DNA of 64,000 nucleotides from an uncultured Clostridia bacterium (GTDB lineage: Bacteria; Bacillota; Clostridia; TANB77; CAG-508): positions 1 through 64,000 of the forward strand of contig CAKPKF010000002.1 of NCBI GenBank assembly GCA_934167175.1, read 5' to 3'. The notes beneath the pieces were generated by a model. The model was not told the DNA's origin. It saw only the letters and a program-made list of their open reading frames with translations, and searched no databases. The first letter of the stretch is position 1. Every line of letters starts with the position of its first letter. The position numbers were made by a program, and so were the translations under genes. Below are positions 1 through 8,549 of this stretch, in pieces.

Positions 1-59
1 ATGGATTTATCACGATAAAAGTGTGAAATTTGAGCTAAAACCTGAAATTAGCCGATTAA

Positions 60-653
60 TATAATATCCCCAAATTTAAGGCTTTTACCCCCGTATGCAC
101 TACAGAGATAATAGCATTTTCAAAAGCAAATACATATTTTGAAAGATTGAATACTTGCTTATTAGGGTTAAGTGTAGATAGTAATGCTTCACATTTAGCA
201 TGGATATACGAAATATTTTGTAAAACTGGAATTAGAGTTCCATTTCCAATAGTAGCAGATAGAAACGGAACTATAGCCAGAAAGTATGGAATGATATCAA
301 GTGATATAAGTAACACAGAAACAGTTAGAAACGTGTTTGTTATTGATGATAAGGGAATAGTTAGAGTAATATTAGTGTATCCTATGAATATAGGAAGATT
401 TATACCAGAAATTATTAGGATAGTTCAAGCTCTTCAAATGGCAGAATGTTCAAATGCATCAACACCAGCTAATTGGTTACCACAGCATCCAGTGATTTTA
501 CCACCACCTAGAACTTTTGATGAATTGCAAGCAAGAAATAAAGAAATTGAACGACAACAAAATGGTATGAGCTGGTATTTGAGTTTTAAAGAGCCAGAAA
601 GAAAATGTATTGAAAAAACAGAATGCGAAATAAATGATAAAACTAAAAATTAA
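60..653 (+). pseudogene. Peroxiredoxin (AhpC/Prx6-like), N-terminus missing
   Basis: Thiol peroxidase of the 1-Cys/Prx6-like group, normally a cytoplasmic enzyme reducing peroxides. The frame contains the peroxidatic motif FTPVCTTE (bases about 81-107), then SVDSNASHLAW, a DRNGTIARKYGM segment and the C-terminal ATPANW region, all in the family's order. An in-frame TAA at 57-59 cuts the frame only about 12 residues before the catalytic Cys, so the usual first 35-40 residues (the first beta-alpha unit) are absent. A TTG at 147 is the first plausible start, but it lies after the Cys. Frame 2 upstream (bases 2-61, stop 62-64) is open for 20 codons and may be the tail of another gene, suggesting a deletion junction near base 62. 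Family identity is secure; whether it is a pseudogene or an assembly junction is not. Confidence 0.7.
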
Positions 654-841
654 AAAAATAAAATATTACTTTTCATTATATATAATGTTATGGTTAAATT
701 AATTTTAAGAAAGCCTACAATGTTTAAAATGTAATTAAGTAAATTATATTAGAACATTAAGGTTTTTGTTTTTATATTTTAGAGAAAATATTATGATAGT
801 GAACTAACAAAAATGAAAAATAAAAAGAGAGGTAAAAAATA

Positions 842-1299
842 GTGAAAGTATTTATAACTGGTGTGGCAGGATTTTTAGGAAGTCATCTTGCAGATAGAAT
901 GATAGAATTAGGACATGAAGTTCTTTTATAAATGATTGTATATTTTGTTTAGAAGAGGTTATATTACAAGAAAATTTAAATGGTGAAGTTATTAATATAG
1001 GACCAGATGAAGAATTTGTTACAATAAATCATTTAGCAGAAGAAATTGCTAAAAATCTAAATTTTCAATTAAATCCTATTTATGTCAAAGAGAGACCAAA
1101 TGAAGTTAAATTTGCAACATGTTCTTCAGAAAAAGCTAGGAAATTATTAAATTATAAAACAAAAACAACTCTTGCAGATGGAATAAAAGAAATGGTTGAA
1201 GACATAAAGAAAAAAGGCCCAAAAGACTTTAGATATAATTATAGTATTGAAATTAATAATGAGAAAACACCAAATACATGGAAAAATCAAATTTTATAA
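842..1299 (+). pseudogene. NAD-dependent nucleotide-sugar epimerase remnant with internal deletion
   Basis: A GTG start at 842 after AGAGGT opens with VFITGVAGFLGSHLADRM, the NAD-binding Rossmann motif (TGxxGFLG) of extended short-chain dehydrogenases. It hits TAA at 929-931 after 29 codons. From about 931, in another frame, the C-terminal part of the same family resumes (INIGPDEEFVTINHLAEE, then KARKLLNYKTKTTLADGI) and ends at 1299. The middle of the protein, roughly 180-220 residues with the SYK catalytic residues, is missing, so it cannot be active. No CGG triplet is involved, so this differs from the recoding sites elsewhere. It may be a real deletion pseudogene or a collapsed assembly. 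Confidence 0.75.
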
Positions 1300-1381
1300 A
1301 AAATATATCTTGAAAAGTTGATACAATGTATGGTAAAACTTTATAAAGAATTATAGTACAAACGAAAGAGGGAGAATATAT

Positions 1382-2683
1382 ATGAACAAAAGAGCATTAG
1401 TATTATGTGGTGGAGGAGCTAGAGGAGGATACCATATAGGAATATGGAAAGCTTTAAAGAAAATTAATTATTATCCTAATATAATAACAGGTACATCTGT
1501 AGGAGCTTTAAATGGAGCATTATTTACTTTAAAAGAAGATGATTTAGCACTTGAAATTTGGGAAAATATGAGTATGGACACAGTTTTTGAGGCAAAAGAA
1601 AATAAAAATATAAATGCAATAAATTCTGTAAATGAATTTATATTAAGTCTTGGAAAATTAGGAGGAATAGATCCAAAGCCATTAAAAAAATTAGTAGCTA
1701 AATTGGCAGATGAAAAGAAATTTCGTGAAGAATCAGACATAGAATTTGGTTTAGTAACAACAGCATTAAATCCAATAAGAAAAGTCGAAAAATATATAGA
1801 TGAGATGGAAGAAGGAAAAATTGTAGATTATATACTTGCAAGTTCAGCCTGCTTTCCAATAATGCAAAAATATCAAATAGGTGATACTGAATATGTTGAT
1901 GGTGGCTATTCGGACAATATACCTTTTGAGTTAGCACTAAAAAGAGGTGCTAAAGAATTAGTAATTGTTGACATGCCGGGAATGTTTAAATTAAAGAAAA
2001 TAGAAGATATAAATGCAAAAGTACATTATATTTATCCAAATCAAGACTTAGGAAATTTCTTGTTGTTTAATAAAGAAACTTCCAGAAGAAATATGAAATT
2101 GGGATATTTAGATACAATGAAAGTATTTGATATGTTAGAAGGACAATATTACACATTCGAAAAAGGTGCACATATAGAAGCAGATAAGTACAATAAGCAA
2201 TGTAAAGCTGTATATAGGAAAATATTTACTAATCTTCCAAGTATAGGAACATGGGAAAAAATAGCCACTGATAAAATTTTAAGCTATATAAAAAATTATA
2301 ATAAACGTATATTTGAAGAGAAGAGCAATGTGTTGGACATTTTAGAAATTTCTGCACAGGAATATGATATAGATTGCACGAAAATATATAAATTTAATGA
2401 ATTACTAAGTTTAGTTTTAGAAAAATATTATAAAAGTGCAGAAAGTGATCAATATAAAGAAATATTATCAATGAGCAAAATAAAAGAAAGTATAGGAAGT
2501 TTAGAAGAATTAAAAAAATTAATAAAAAGTTATGACAAAGGAAATATAATAGCATATATAGTATATTTGTTAATGTTAGATGAAATTACATTAGTACAAA
2601 AAAGGCAGATATTAGCAATAAGTACTGTTATGCCAAGTTATGTGTGCAGTGCAATAATGATTGCAGGATATAAAAATAAATAA
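1382..2683 (+). CDS. Patatin-like phospholipase
   Basis: Predicted serine lipid acyl hydrolase of the patatin/RssA group. The N-terminus has the glycine-rich oxyanion motif GGGARGGYHIG (residues 10-20), the nucleophile elbow GTSVG (about 37-41) and the DGG motif with the catalytic Asp of the Ser-Asp dyad (near residue 178). The remaining ~230 residues are a helical C-terminal extension with no motif I recognise. It starts at ATG after GAGGGAGA. There is no signal peptide or clear membrane segment, so it is probably cytoplasmic or peripheral. It stands alone between the damaged epimerase and the DUF1540 gene. The substrate is not predictable. Confidence 0.85.
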   Translation: MNKRALVLCGGGARGGYHIGIWKALKKINYYPNIITGTSVGALNGALFTLKEDDLALEIWENMSMDTVFEAKENKNINAINSVNEFILSLGKLGGIDPKPLKKLVAKLADEKKFREESDIEFGLVTTALNPIRKVEKYIDEMEEGKIVDYILASSACFPIMQKYQIGDTEYVDGGYSDNIPFELALKRGAKELVIVDMPGMFKLKKIEDINAKVHYIYPNQDLGNFLLFNKETSRRNMKLGYLDTMKVFDMLEGQYYTFEKGAHIEADKYNKQCKAVYRKIFTNLPSIGTWEKIATDKILSYIKNYNKRIFEEKSNVLDILEISAQEYDIDCTKIYKFNELLSLVLEKYYKSAESDQYKEILSMSKIKESIGSLEELKKLIKSYDKGNIIAYIVYLLMLDEITLVQKRQILAISTVMPSYVCSAIMIAGYKNK

Positions 2684-2758
2684 AATTATAAAAAATGGGT
2701 ACAATAAAAATAAGCTAAAAATCAATTTAATGATTTTAGTTTATAAGGAGGCAGTTTA

Positions 2759-2926
2759 ATGAAAAAAAATCAGAGAATCAATTGTACTGTAAATACTTGC
2801 AAATATAATAATAAGCAAGAACAAGAGTGTAATTTAGAACAAATAATAGTAGAACCAGTAGCAGGTTGTAGTACTAAAAAGCCAGATGAATCAATGTGTT
2901 CAAGTTATGAAAATCATAATTTATAA
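2759..2926 (+). CDS. DUF1540 domain small Cys-rich protein
   Basis: A 55-residue protein beginning after a strong AAGGAGG site. It has the spaced cysteines of DUF1540 (INCTVNTCKYN near the start, ECNLEQI in the middle, GCS and MCSSYE near the end). DUF1540 proteins are short, presumably metal-binding, and common in spore-forming Clostridia; no function is established. It is single-cistron, followed directly by a strong terminator hairpin. Confidence 0.8.
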   Translation: MKKNQRINCTVNTCKYNNKQEQECNLEQIIVEPVAGCSTKKPDESMCSSYENHNL

Positions 2927-2930
2927 AAAA

Positions 2931-2968
2931 ACTCCACTAAGATTTTATATTCTTAGTGGAGTTTTTTA
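2931..2968 (+). terminator. Rho-independent terminator after DUF1540 gene
   Basis: Inverted repeat ACTCCACTAAGA / TCTTAGTGGAGT around an AT-rich loop, followed by six T. The A-run before the stem may also let it serve the convergent minus-strand gene. Confidence 0.85.
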
Positions 2969-3017
2969 TCGTATAATATAAAATTTAGATTGCATGATAA
3001 CAAAAATTGAAAAAATT

Positions 3018-3641
3018 TTAATAACCACTTGCATATTTATATTTAGTATACTTAAATGTTGTAATGTTAATGTCGTATGCAGTTGTATCTTCTAATATTA
3101 TTGTTAAAATATTAGTGTCAGATGAGCAATATGCGGATTCAATTAATTTATTTAAGATAATATCTGTTTTATGTACTAATTTCTTTTTAGAATTCACGAT
3201 GCATAAATTATTATTTTTATCTGTTGCCACATAATATTCTGCTGTATCATTTGGTCTCCAATTTTTTGTGTCAAAATCATAAGATTTGGTGTTTGGCGAC
3301 CAAACAATATGTTTTTCTATAGAATATTCTTTTTCTGCACTTTTTTGAGCATTATTTTTTTCATTTTCTAAGCTACTAATTTTTGTATTTAAAGTTTGTA
3401 TTTCTTCTTTTAATTTGTTGACATCTTCGTTCGCATTGTTAGATTCAATTATATTAGTAGTATTATTTGATGATGACTTTAAATTCTCGATTTGAGTATT
3501 TAAATCTGTAACTTCATTCGTAAGATATTCTTTTTCAATATAAATCTTATAGATAAAAAAAGTTAAAACAACAATAATTATTATTGCTAATATTAAAAAA
3601 AACGTTGATAAACTTATTTTAATTTTTTTTTTTTCTTTCAA
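3018..3641 (-). CDS. Single-pass membrane protein with coiled coil, unknown function
   Basis: 207 residues. A basic N-terminus (KEKKKIKIS) is followed by one strong transmembrane helix (about residues 11-32), then a heptad-like coiled coil (about 35-103, with repeats such as LKEEIQTLNTKISSLENE), then a ~100-residue globular C-terminus. The topology suggests a membrane anchor with the coil and C-terminal domain outside the cytoplasm. I do not recognise the C-terminal domain. It is convergent with the DUF1540 gene and downstream of the minus-strand tRNAs, but separated from them by a terminator. Confidence 0.6.
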   Translation of the reverse strand: MKEKKKIKISLSTFFLILAIIIIVVLTFFIYKIYIEKEYLTNEVTDLNTQIENLKSSSNNTTNIIESNNANEDVNKLKEEIQTLNTKISSLENEKNNAQKSAEKEYSIEKHIVWSPNTKSYDFDTKNWRPNDTAEYYVATDKNNNLCIVNSKKKLVHKTDIILNKLIESAYCSSDTNILTIILEDTTAYDINITTFKYTKYKYASGY

Positions 3642-3797
3642 TGTTTTTCCTCCAATCTTTTGTTTAATTTCTTTATATTGATTATATAGTTTTGGTTAAA
3701 TTTTTGCAATAAACTATTTTAAGTTTTTATTTCTGATGGAATATAAAAAATTAGTGCAAAGATTGGTAATTTTTTTTCAAAGCCACAATAAAGTACG

Positions 3798-3823
3798 AAA
3801 AAAGCATAGCTATTGCTATGCTT
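3798..3823 (-). terminator. Terminator of the tRNA operon
   Basis: On the minus strand AAGCATAGC-AATA-GCTATGCTT is followed by a T run, immediately 3' of tRNA-Tyr. Confidence 0.85.
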
Positions 3824-3825
3824 AA

Positions 3826-3911
3826 TGGTGGGCAGGGATGGATTCGAACCATCGTACTCAAATGAGAACAGATTTACAGTCTGCCGCCTTTAGCCACTCG
3901 GCCACCTACCC
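3826..3911 (-). tRNA. tRNA-Tyr (GTA)
   Basis: Read on the minus strand: acceptor GGGTAGG pairs with CCTGCCC, the anticodon loop CTGTAAA gives GTA, there is a long variable arm as in class II tRNA-Tyr, the T loop is GGTTCGAATCC, and CCA is encoded. Confidence 0.95.
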
Positions 3912-3933
3912 ATATGAAATTAATATAAAAAAA

Positions 3934-4010
3934 TGGTGCGCCCTCAAGGATTCGAACCTTGGACCCACCGGTTATGAGCCGGTTGCTCTGACCAACTGAG
4001 CTAAGGGCGC
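3934..4010 (-). tRNA. tRNA with CAT anticodon (elongator Met or Ile2)
   Basis: Minus-strand cloverleaf with acceptor GCGCCCT/AGGGCGC, D arm TAGCTCAGTTGG, anticodon loop CTCATAA, T loop GGTTCGAATCC and encoded CCA. CAT can be elongator Met or the lysidine-modified Ile tRNA reading ATA. The CTCATAA loop and GCTCAG D arm resemble Ile2, but the sequence alone does not settle it. It is first in a two-tRNA operon with tRNA-Tyr. Confidence 0.9.
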
Positions 4011-4037
4011 ATGTCGTATTGCCTAACGACAAGATAG

Positions 4038-4066
4038 ATTATAAACAATATTTTGGAATATGTCAA
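4038..4066 (-). promoter_or_regulatory. Promoter of tRNA operon
   Basis: Minus strand TTGACA (4066-4061), exactly 17 bp, TATAAT (4043-4038): a perfect sigma-A promoter 28 bp upstream of the CAT tRNA. Confidence 0.85.
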
Positions 4067-4316
4067 TACTTTTTTGAAAAAAAATAAAATAAGTGAATTT
4101 AAAAAATAAAATCAAGTATTTTTAGGAGAAAAAAGTAAATATTATGCAAACTATACGAAACCATGAATTTTATATGTGAAAATATAAAAATAAGAAAAAA
4201 TCATAAAATAAAAACTTTTTACATATTAAATAATACTTTATACATATAGTTTGAAAAATTTAATTTTTTTTGTAATAAAATACAGACATAAAGAAAAACG
4301 AAAGGAAAAAATAAAT
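4067..4316. other. AT-rich region upstream of agrB
   Basis: Upstream of agrB and the divergent tRNA promoter. Very AT-rich, with no ORF of note. It should hold the agrBD promoter and perhaps AgrA-binding repeats, but I could not identify a convincing site. Confidence 0.3.
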
Positions 4317-4931
4317 ATGGTTGATAAATTTTGTAATTATATAGTAAAGAAAATTCGTAATAAGATGCCAGAGATAGATAATGAGAGAGCAGAGGTAATA
4401 AAATATGGACTGGAGCTAATAATAGGAGAAATTCCTAAAATATTTCTACTTTTTATAATAGGTTTCTTGTTAGGAATAGGAAAGTTAACATTATTTGCAT
4501 TTTTGATAATGTTACCATATAGAGCACTCACAGGAGGATTTCATTTGAAAACACATCTTGGATGTATAATATGCACAAATTTGTTCTATTGTGGAAATGT
4601 AATGTTAAGTAAATATATAGTATTTGACCCAATAATAATTAAATATATAGCAATAGCTCTAATTTGGATTTTTAGCATGATGATGATTAATATATATGCA
4701 CCAGCAGATACAGAGAATTTGCCAATATTAAACTCCAAAGAAAGAAAAATAAAGAAAAGATTATCATATATAATTGCAACGATAGAACTGGTAATAGCAA
4801 TATTTATACCAAACAGTGTAATAGCAAATATAATAATATTTGGAATTTTATTACAAACATTATCAATTACAAGAATAGCGTATAAACTAACAAATAATAA
4901 ATACGGATATGAAGTGTATATGCAAAATTAA
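4317..4931 (+). CDS. agrB: Accessory gene regulator AgrB, peptide-processing membrane protease
   Basis: Membrane cysteine protease that trims AgrD and forms its thiolactone during export. About 204 residues with several hydrophobic helices. The family signature is present: PYRALTGGFHLKT, containing the catalytic His, followed about 70 bases later by the catalytic Cys region (TNLFYCGNV). ATG 4317 is chosen because it follows GAAAGGA and gives the normal AgrB N-terminus; the frame is open further upstream. agrD follows 76 bp downstream on the same strand. The partner receptor pair agrC/agrA lies just beyond on the opposite strand. Confidence 0.9.
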   Translation: MVDKFCNYIVKKIRNKMPEIDNERAEVIKYGLELIIGEIPKIFLLFIIGFLLGIGKLTLFAFLIMLPYRALTGGFHLKTHLGCIICTNLFYCGNVMLSKYIVFDPIIIKYIAIALIWIFSMMMINIYAPADTENLPILNSKERKIKKRLSYIIATIELVIAIFIPNSVIANIIIFGILLQTLSITRIAYKLTNNKYGYEVYMQN

Positions 4932-5007
4932 TTTAGTTAATACCTAAGTATAATCCGGTAAATACTTAGTATTATATAAAAAATAATAAAAATAAGGGGG
5001 AATTATT

Positions 5008-5127
5008 ATGTTAAAATTATTAGTAAAGGTAGCAGAAAAATATGCGAGGTCTACAAACACAGCGTGCTTTTGGTTTGGAATACTACATCAACCTAAAATG
5101 CCAGCATGTTTAATAAAAAAAGATTAA
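5008..5127 (+). CDS. agrD: AgrD-like cyclic autoinducer precursor peptide
   Basis: 39 residues starting after AATAAGGGGG. It has an amphipathic N-terminal leader (MLKLLVKVAEKYA), a core STNTACFWFG with a single ring cysteine at residue 20, and a C-terminal AgrB recognition tail ILHQPKMPACLIKKD. The HQPKMP pattern is typical of clostridial AgrD. By analogy with the C. perfringens peptide (ring CLWFT) the predicted ring is C-F-W-F-G, Cys20 to Gly24, as a thiolactone. The exact N-terminal cut is not predictable. A second Cys (34) lies in the tail removed on processing. Confidence 0.92.
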   Translation: MLKLLVKVAEKYARSTNTACFWFGILHQPKMPACLIKKD

Positions 5128-5152
5128 TGAGAAAATAAAATTTAATATAAAA

Positions 5153-5188
5153 ACAACTAACTATAGAGGGGAATAGTTAGTTGTTTTT
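5153..5188. terminator. Bidirectional terminator between agrD and agrC
   Basis: ACAACTAACTAT / ATAGTTAGTTGT stem with an 8-base loop, a T run on the + side and an A run before the stem giving T's on the minus side. It sits exactly between the convergent agrBD and agrAC units. Confidence 0.85.
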
Positions 5189-5191
5189 ATA

Positions 5192-6551
5192 TTAAATATA
5201 TATTTCTAATTGTTGCCTAAAATATGTATCATCTTTAGTAGTAAATAGATTTAGGTTTTGGCTCTTTTGTAATATTTGGCGAACTTTCCATAAACCTAAA
5301 CCATGGCTTTTAGTATCACTTTGTTTTGTTGTATATCCTTTTTGATATATTTTTTCAGTGTCTACATCTTTGTCAGAATAAGTATTTTCTATAATTAATA
5401 ATTGTCTTGGAGATTTAAAATCTTTTCGTATAGTTAGATGTATAACTTTTTCATTACAGCAAGAAGCAGCCTCTATAGCATTATCTAAAAGAATACCAAG
5501 TATTCTAGTAAATTCATAAATTTTCATATTTATATTATTTAAATCTAAAAAGACTTCTAAATCTATTTTTATACCTAGTTCATCTGCCTTATAATATTTA
5601 GAGGCTAATATACTATATATTGCAGGGTTATTTATAACAGAAGGATTCAAACTAGTTAAATTATTTACACGTTGGCAATCTTCTAAAAGTTGTGAATAAT
5701 ATTTTTTTAATCCATCTATATCGTTACTATCAACATAACCACCAATTGCTTGAACAATATTGCCAAAATCGTGTTTAAAACCTCTAATATTATCATGCAA
5801 TATATTAAGTGTTTTGTTATATAATCTAGTTTCTTCTAAATCTTTAGATACAACTTCAAGCTTAGTAGATTTAACTAAACTATATATACTTATAAAAGTA
5901 TAAGATAATAGTGTAAGTGAATTTAATACTGTAATATATAAAGGAAGATGTTCACTATAAAAACCTACTAATATAAATTGTGTAATAATAGATAATAAGG
6001 CTAATATAAGGTTTAAAATTAGTATATGTTTACTTTTTCTATTTGTTATATTATCAAATAGTTTTATATTTAGATTGCAATATTTAACTAGCAAAAACAG
6101 AAAATAATAAGCTAAATATATAGTGCCAACACTAATAAATCTATATATTGGTATAACTGAAATATCATTATAAGCAAGGTTAAAAATACTCAAATACAAT
6201 TTTATTATTAAAGTTTCAAGTAAAGCTGAAACGATAAAGGCAATAATTTGAGTTGCTAAACCTTTAAGAATACTGGTTTTAAATATTAATATTACTAATA
6301 ATGGAGAAAGAATAATATTGATGGGAATGCAATATTTTCTTGGTAAAAATATACCAAAAATTGTTGAAAGTGTAGTTAAAATGAGTGTATACAAAAGTTT
6401 TTGCTTTTTTGATGTTTGAATATTAAGAACAGTGGTAAAAAAAAGCATAATAACAAATGCTTCAATAAAAGATAATGGTATTGAAAAAACATTAATAAGT
6501 GATTCATTTGGCACTACTAGCGATTGCCATATTTGATGAAAAATTTCCATG
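5192..6551 (-). CDS. agrC: Agr-type sensor histidine kinase (GHKL family)
   Basis: Membrane receptor for the cyclic peptide. 452 residues from ATG 6551, chosen because TGGAGG lies just before it. The N-terminal ~230 residues are hydrophobic with six or so transmembrane segments. A linker helix leads to a phosphoacceptor region with HDFGN (RGFKHDFGNIVQ). The GHKL ATPase has an N box (LLDNAIEAA) and a G box (KSHGLGLWKVRQI). These are hallmarks of AgrC/ComD kinases rather than HisKA types. It overlaps the end of agrA by 48 bp, indicating translational coupling. It is encoded convergently to agrBD, unlike the staphylococcal order BDCA. Confidence 0.9.
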
Positions 6552-7238
6552 ATTATGTAAGACCTCCATAAAATTATTTTTATATTTTGACCCAATATAA
6601 CAGATAAGGCCATTTTTAAAATATATTGTATTAAAGCTAATGCTTTTTATATTGCAAACATTTACAATATATGATTTATGACATCTAACAAAATTATTTG
6701 AAAGATAAGACTCTATTTTGGAAAAGGAATTATATGTGGTATACGTAGAATTTAAAGTAAAAAATATAAGTTTCATATTATCTTTTTTGATAAATAAAAT
6801 ATTGTCCAAAGTTATAAAAGTTTGAGAATTTAATTTTAAATATTTCTTACTAGCTGAATTAACATCTTCAAATAATCTAACTATTGTATCTTCCAATCTA
6901 TCCATAGTGATAGGCTTGGCTAAATAATCAAAGGTTTTTACTTTATAAGCAAGCATAGCATATTCTAGATGTGCAGTAGTAAATATAATATAAATATTTT
7001 TGTTCGTTTTTCTAATAATTTGTGCAAGTTGAATTCCAGAAATGTCAGATTTGAGGTTTATGTCTAAAACAACAACATTTACCTCATTAATTGCTAAAAA
7101 ATCTAAAACTTCATAAACATTATCAGCTTGCAAAGAAATTTGAGCACTGAAATTATGTTTTATGAAAATAGAGTTAAGCATAGAGGCGAGCCTCTGCATA
7201 ATGCTTTTATTATCATCACACAATATAAAATTTAACAT
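6504..7238 (-). CDS. agrA: Agr-type response regulator (LytTR family)
   Basis: 244 residues: a receiver domain (FILCDDN acidic pocket at the start, phosphoacceptor Asp in VVLDINLK about residue 59, KPI lysine about 105) followed by a LytTR DNA-binding domain (about 140-230, with FVRCHKSYIVN). It is likely phosphorylated by the overlapping AgrC and activates the agr promoter. It is transcribed first of the agrA-agrC pair, from the 7239-7420 intergenic region. The last ~15 residues are read across the agrC start. Confidence 0.9.
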   Translation of the reverse strand: MLNFILCDDNKSIMQRLASMLNSIFIKHNFSAQISLQADNVYEVLDFLAINEVNVVVLDINLKSDISGIQLAQIIRKTNKNIYIIFTTAHLEYAMLAYKVKTFDYLAKPITMDRLEDTIVRLFEDVNSASKKYLKLNSQTFITLDNILFIKKDNMKLIFFTLNSTYTTYNSFSKIESYLSNNFVRCHKSYIVNVCNIKSISFNTIYFKNGLICYIGSKYKNNFMEVLHNHGNFSSNMAIASSAK

Positions 7239-7420
7239 ATTTTATCCTCCAACAAATATATATTATTAGGCAATATGTAGCATAGCAATTATTATTCGAC
7301 ATTAAAGCAATAATTACCTTAATTTTCCAATATATAAAACAAATATAATCCATAATTAAAATATTGTCAAGTGCAAAGAAGCAACATACATTAAAAAAAT
7401 TATATTTGTAGGAGGTCAAA

Positions 7421-8234
7421 ATGAATTTAAAATTTAAAAAATATTTATTGCTAATTTTGATAATAGCAGTATGTTTATATGGTGCTATAAAATTAAAGAG
7501 TGACACTATTCAAACAAATGCAGATATAAAAAATGAAAATTTAAGCAATAAAAAAATAGGTTGGGGAATAAAAAGAAACGATAACCATGAACAGCCAGAT
7601 GTTGGAACATATAATAAAAATATTTTAGAAAAATACAATCGGAATGTGTTTGGGAAATAAAGAAAAAAAATATGTATATTTAACATTTGATGAAGGATAT
7701 GAAGCAGGATATACAGAAAGAATATTAGAAACATTAAAAGAAAATGAAATTACAGCTACTTTTTTCATAACAGCACATTATTTAAATACACAAGAAGAAT
7801 TAGTTAAAAAGATGATAGAAAACGGAAACATAGTAGGAAATCATACTGTTAATCATAAAAGTATGCCTACTATATCAAATGAGAAAATAAAGGAAGAAGT
7901 AATGAATTTGCATACATCAATATATGAAAAATTTGGGTATGAAATGAAATATATAAGACCTCCTATGGGAGAGTATAGTGAGAGAACTTTAAATGAAACT
8001 AATAAATTAGGTTATACCACTGTAATGTGGAGTTTTGCATATGATGATTGGAACGAAGATAAACAAAAAGGAGAAGAATATGCAAAAGAAAAGATACTAA
8101 AAAATGTGCACAATGGTGCAATTATATTGCTACATGGGAATTCAAGAGATAACACTAATGTATTAGATTATTGTGTAAAAGAGATAAAAAACATGGGGTA
8201 CGAATTTAAAAGTTTAGATGAATTTGAAAGATAG
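7421..8234 (+). CDS. NodB-type polysaccharide deacetylase (CGG +1 shift)
   Basis: Peptidoglycan or chitooligosaccharide N-deacetylase of the PdaA/NodB group. The first ORF (7421-7659) supplies a signal anchor and an unstructured linker; the second (frame 0) carries the catalytic domain: LTFDEGYEAGYT (the metal Asp pattern is D-E-G rather than D-D-G), ATFFITA, GNHTVNHKS (metal-binding His pair) and RPPMGEYS. The frames join only if CGGA at 7640-7643 is read as one residue (Gly74), giving 270 residues. Without the shift, translation stops 5 codons after the CGG. The DEGY form, NHTVNH and LLHGNS resemble PdaA, which makes muramic-delta-lactam in spore cortex. Confidence 0.8.
7640..7643 (+). other. 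In-frame CGGA recoding site, deacetylase
   Basis: Context AAT-CGG-A. The upstream frame reads CGG and stops soon after; the downstream frame begins at GGA. One of 11 such sites. Confidence 0.8.
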
Positions 8235-8245
8235 GGGGAATATAC

Positions 8246-8533
8246 ATGAAGGAAAGTAGAAAAAACAAAAGAATAACTGATATATTAGAAATGCCAAAAG
8301 AAATTGTTTCTAACATACCTAAAATTACTATTTTGGGCTTTAATGAAATGTTGATAGAAAATTATAAAGGAATATTAGAATATGAAGAATTTTATATAAA
8401 AATTAATACATATATAGGAGTGATTAATGTTAATGGATTTAATTTGAAATTAAACCAAATGACAGAAGAAGATATTTTAATAAAAGGTAAAATAGATAGC
8501 ATAGACTTTGAAAATAACACTGATGAAGAATAG
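8246..8533 (+). CDS. yqfC: Sporulation protein YqfC (YabP/YqfC family)
   Basis: 95 residues of the YabP/YqfC family: a basic start, then EMPKEIVSNIPKITILGFNEMLIENYKGILEY, the family core, and a strand pattern INVNGFNLKLNQM near the C-terminus. In Bacillus it lies in the sigma-E-controlled mother-cell yqfCD pair. Here it is 16 bp upstream of yqfD in the same order. ATG follows GGGGGA. The molecular role is not established. Confidence 0.85.
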   Translation: MKESRKNKRITDILEMPKEIVSNIPKITILGFNEMLIENYKGILEYEEFYIKINTYIGVINVNGFNLKLNQMTEEDILIKGKIDSIDFENNTDEE

Positions 8534-8549
8534 TCGAGGTGATTAAAGA

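Noticed and set aside
147..653. Intact peroxiredoxin starting at TTG 147
   Set aside because: This start lies after the peroxidatic Cys motif, which is encoded in frame just upstream; the product would be inactive, so the gene is treated as truncated.
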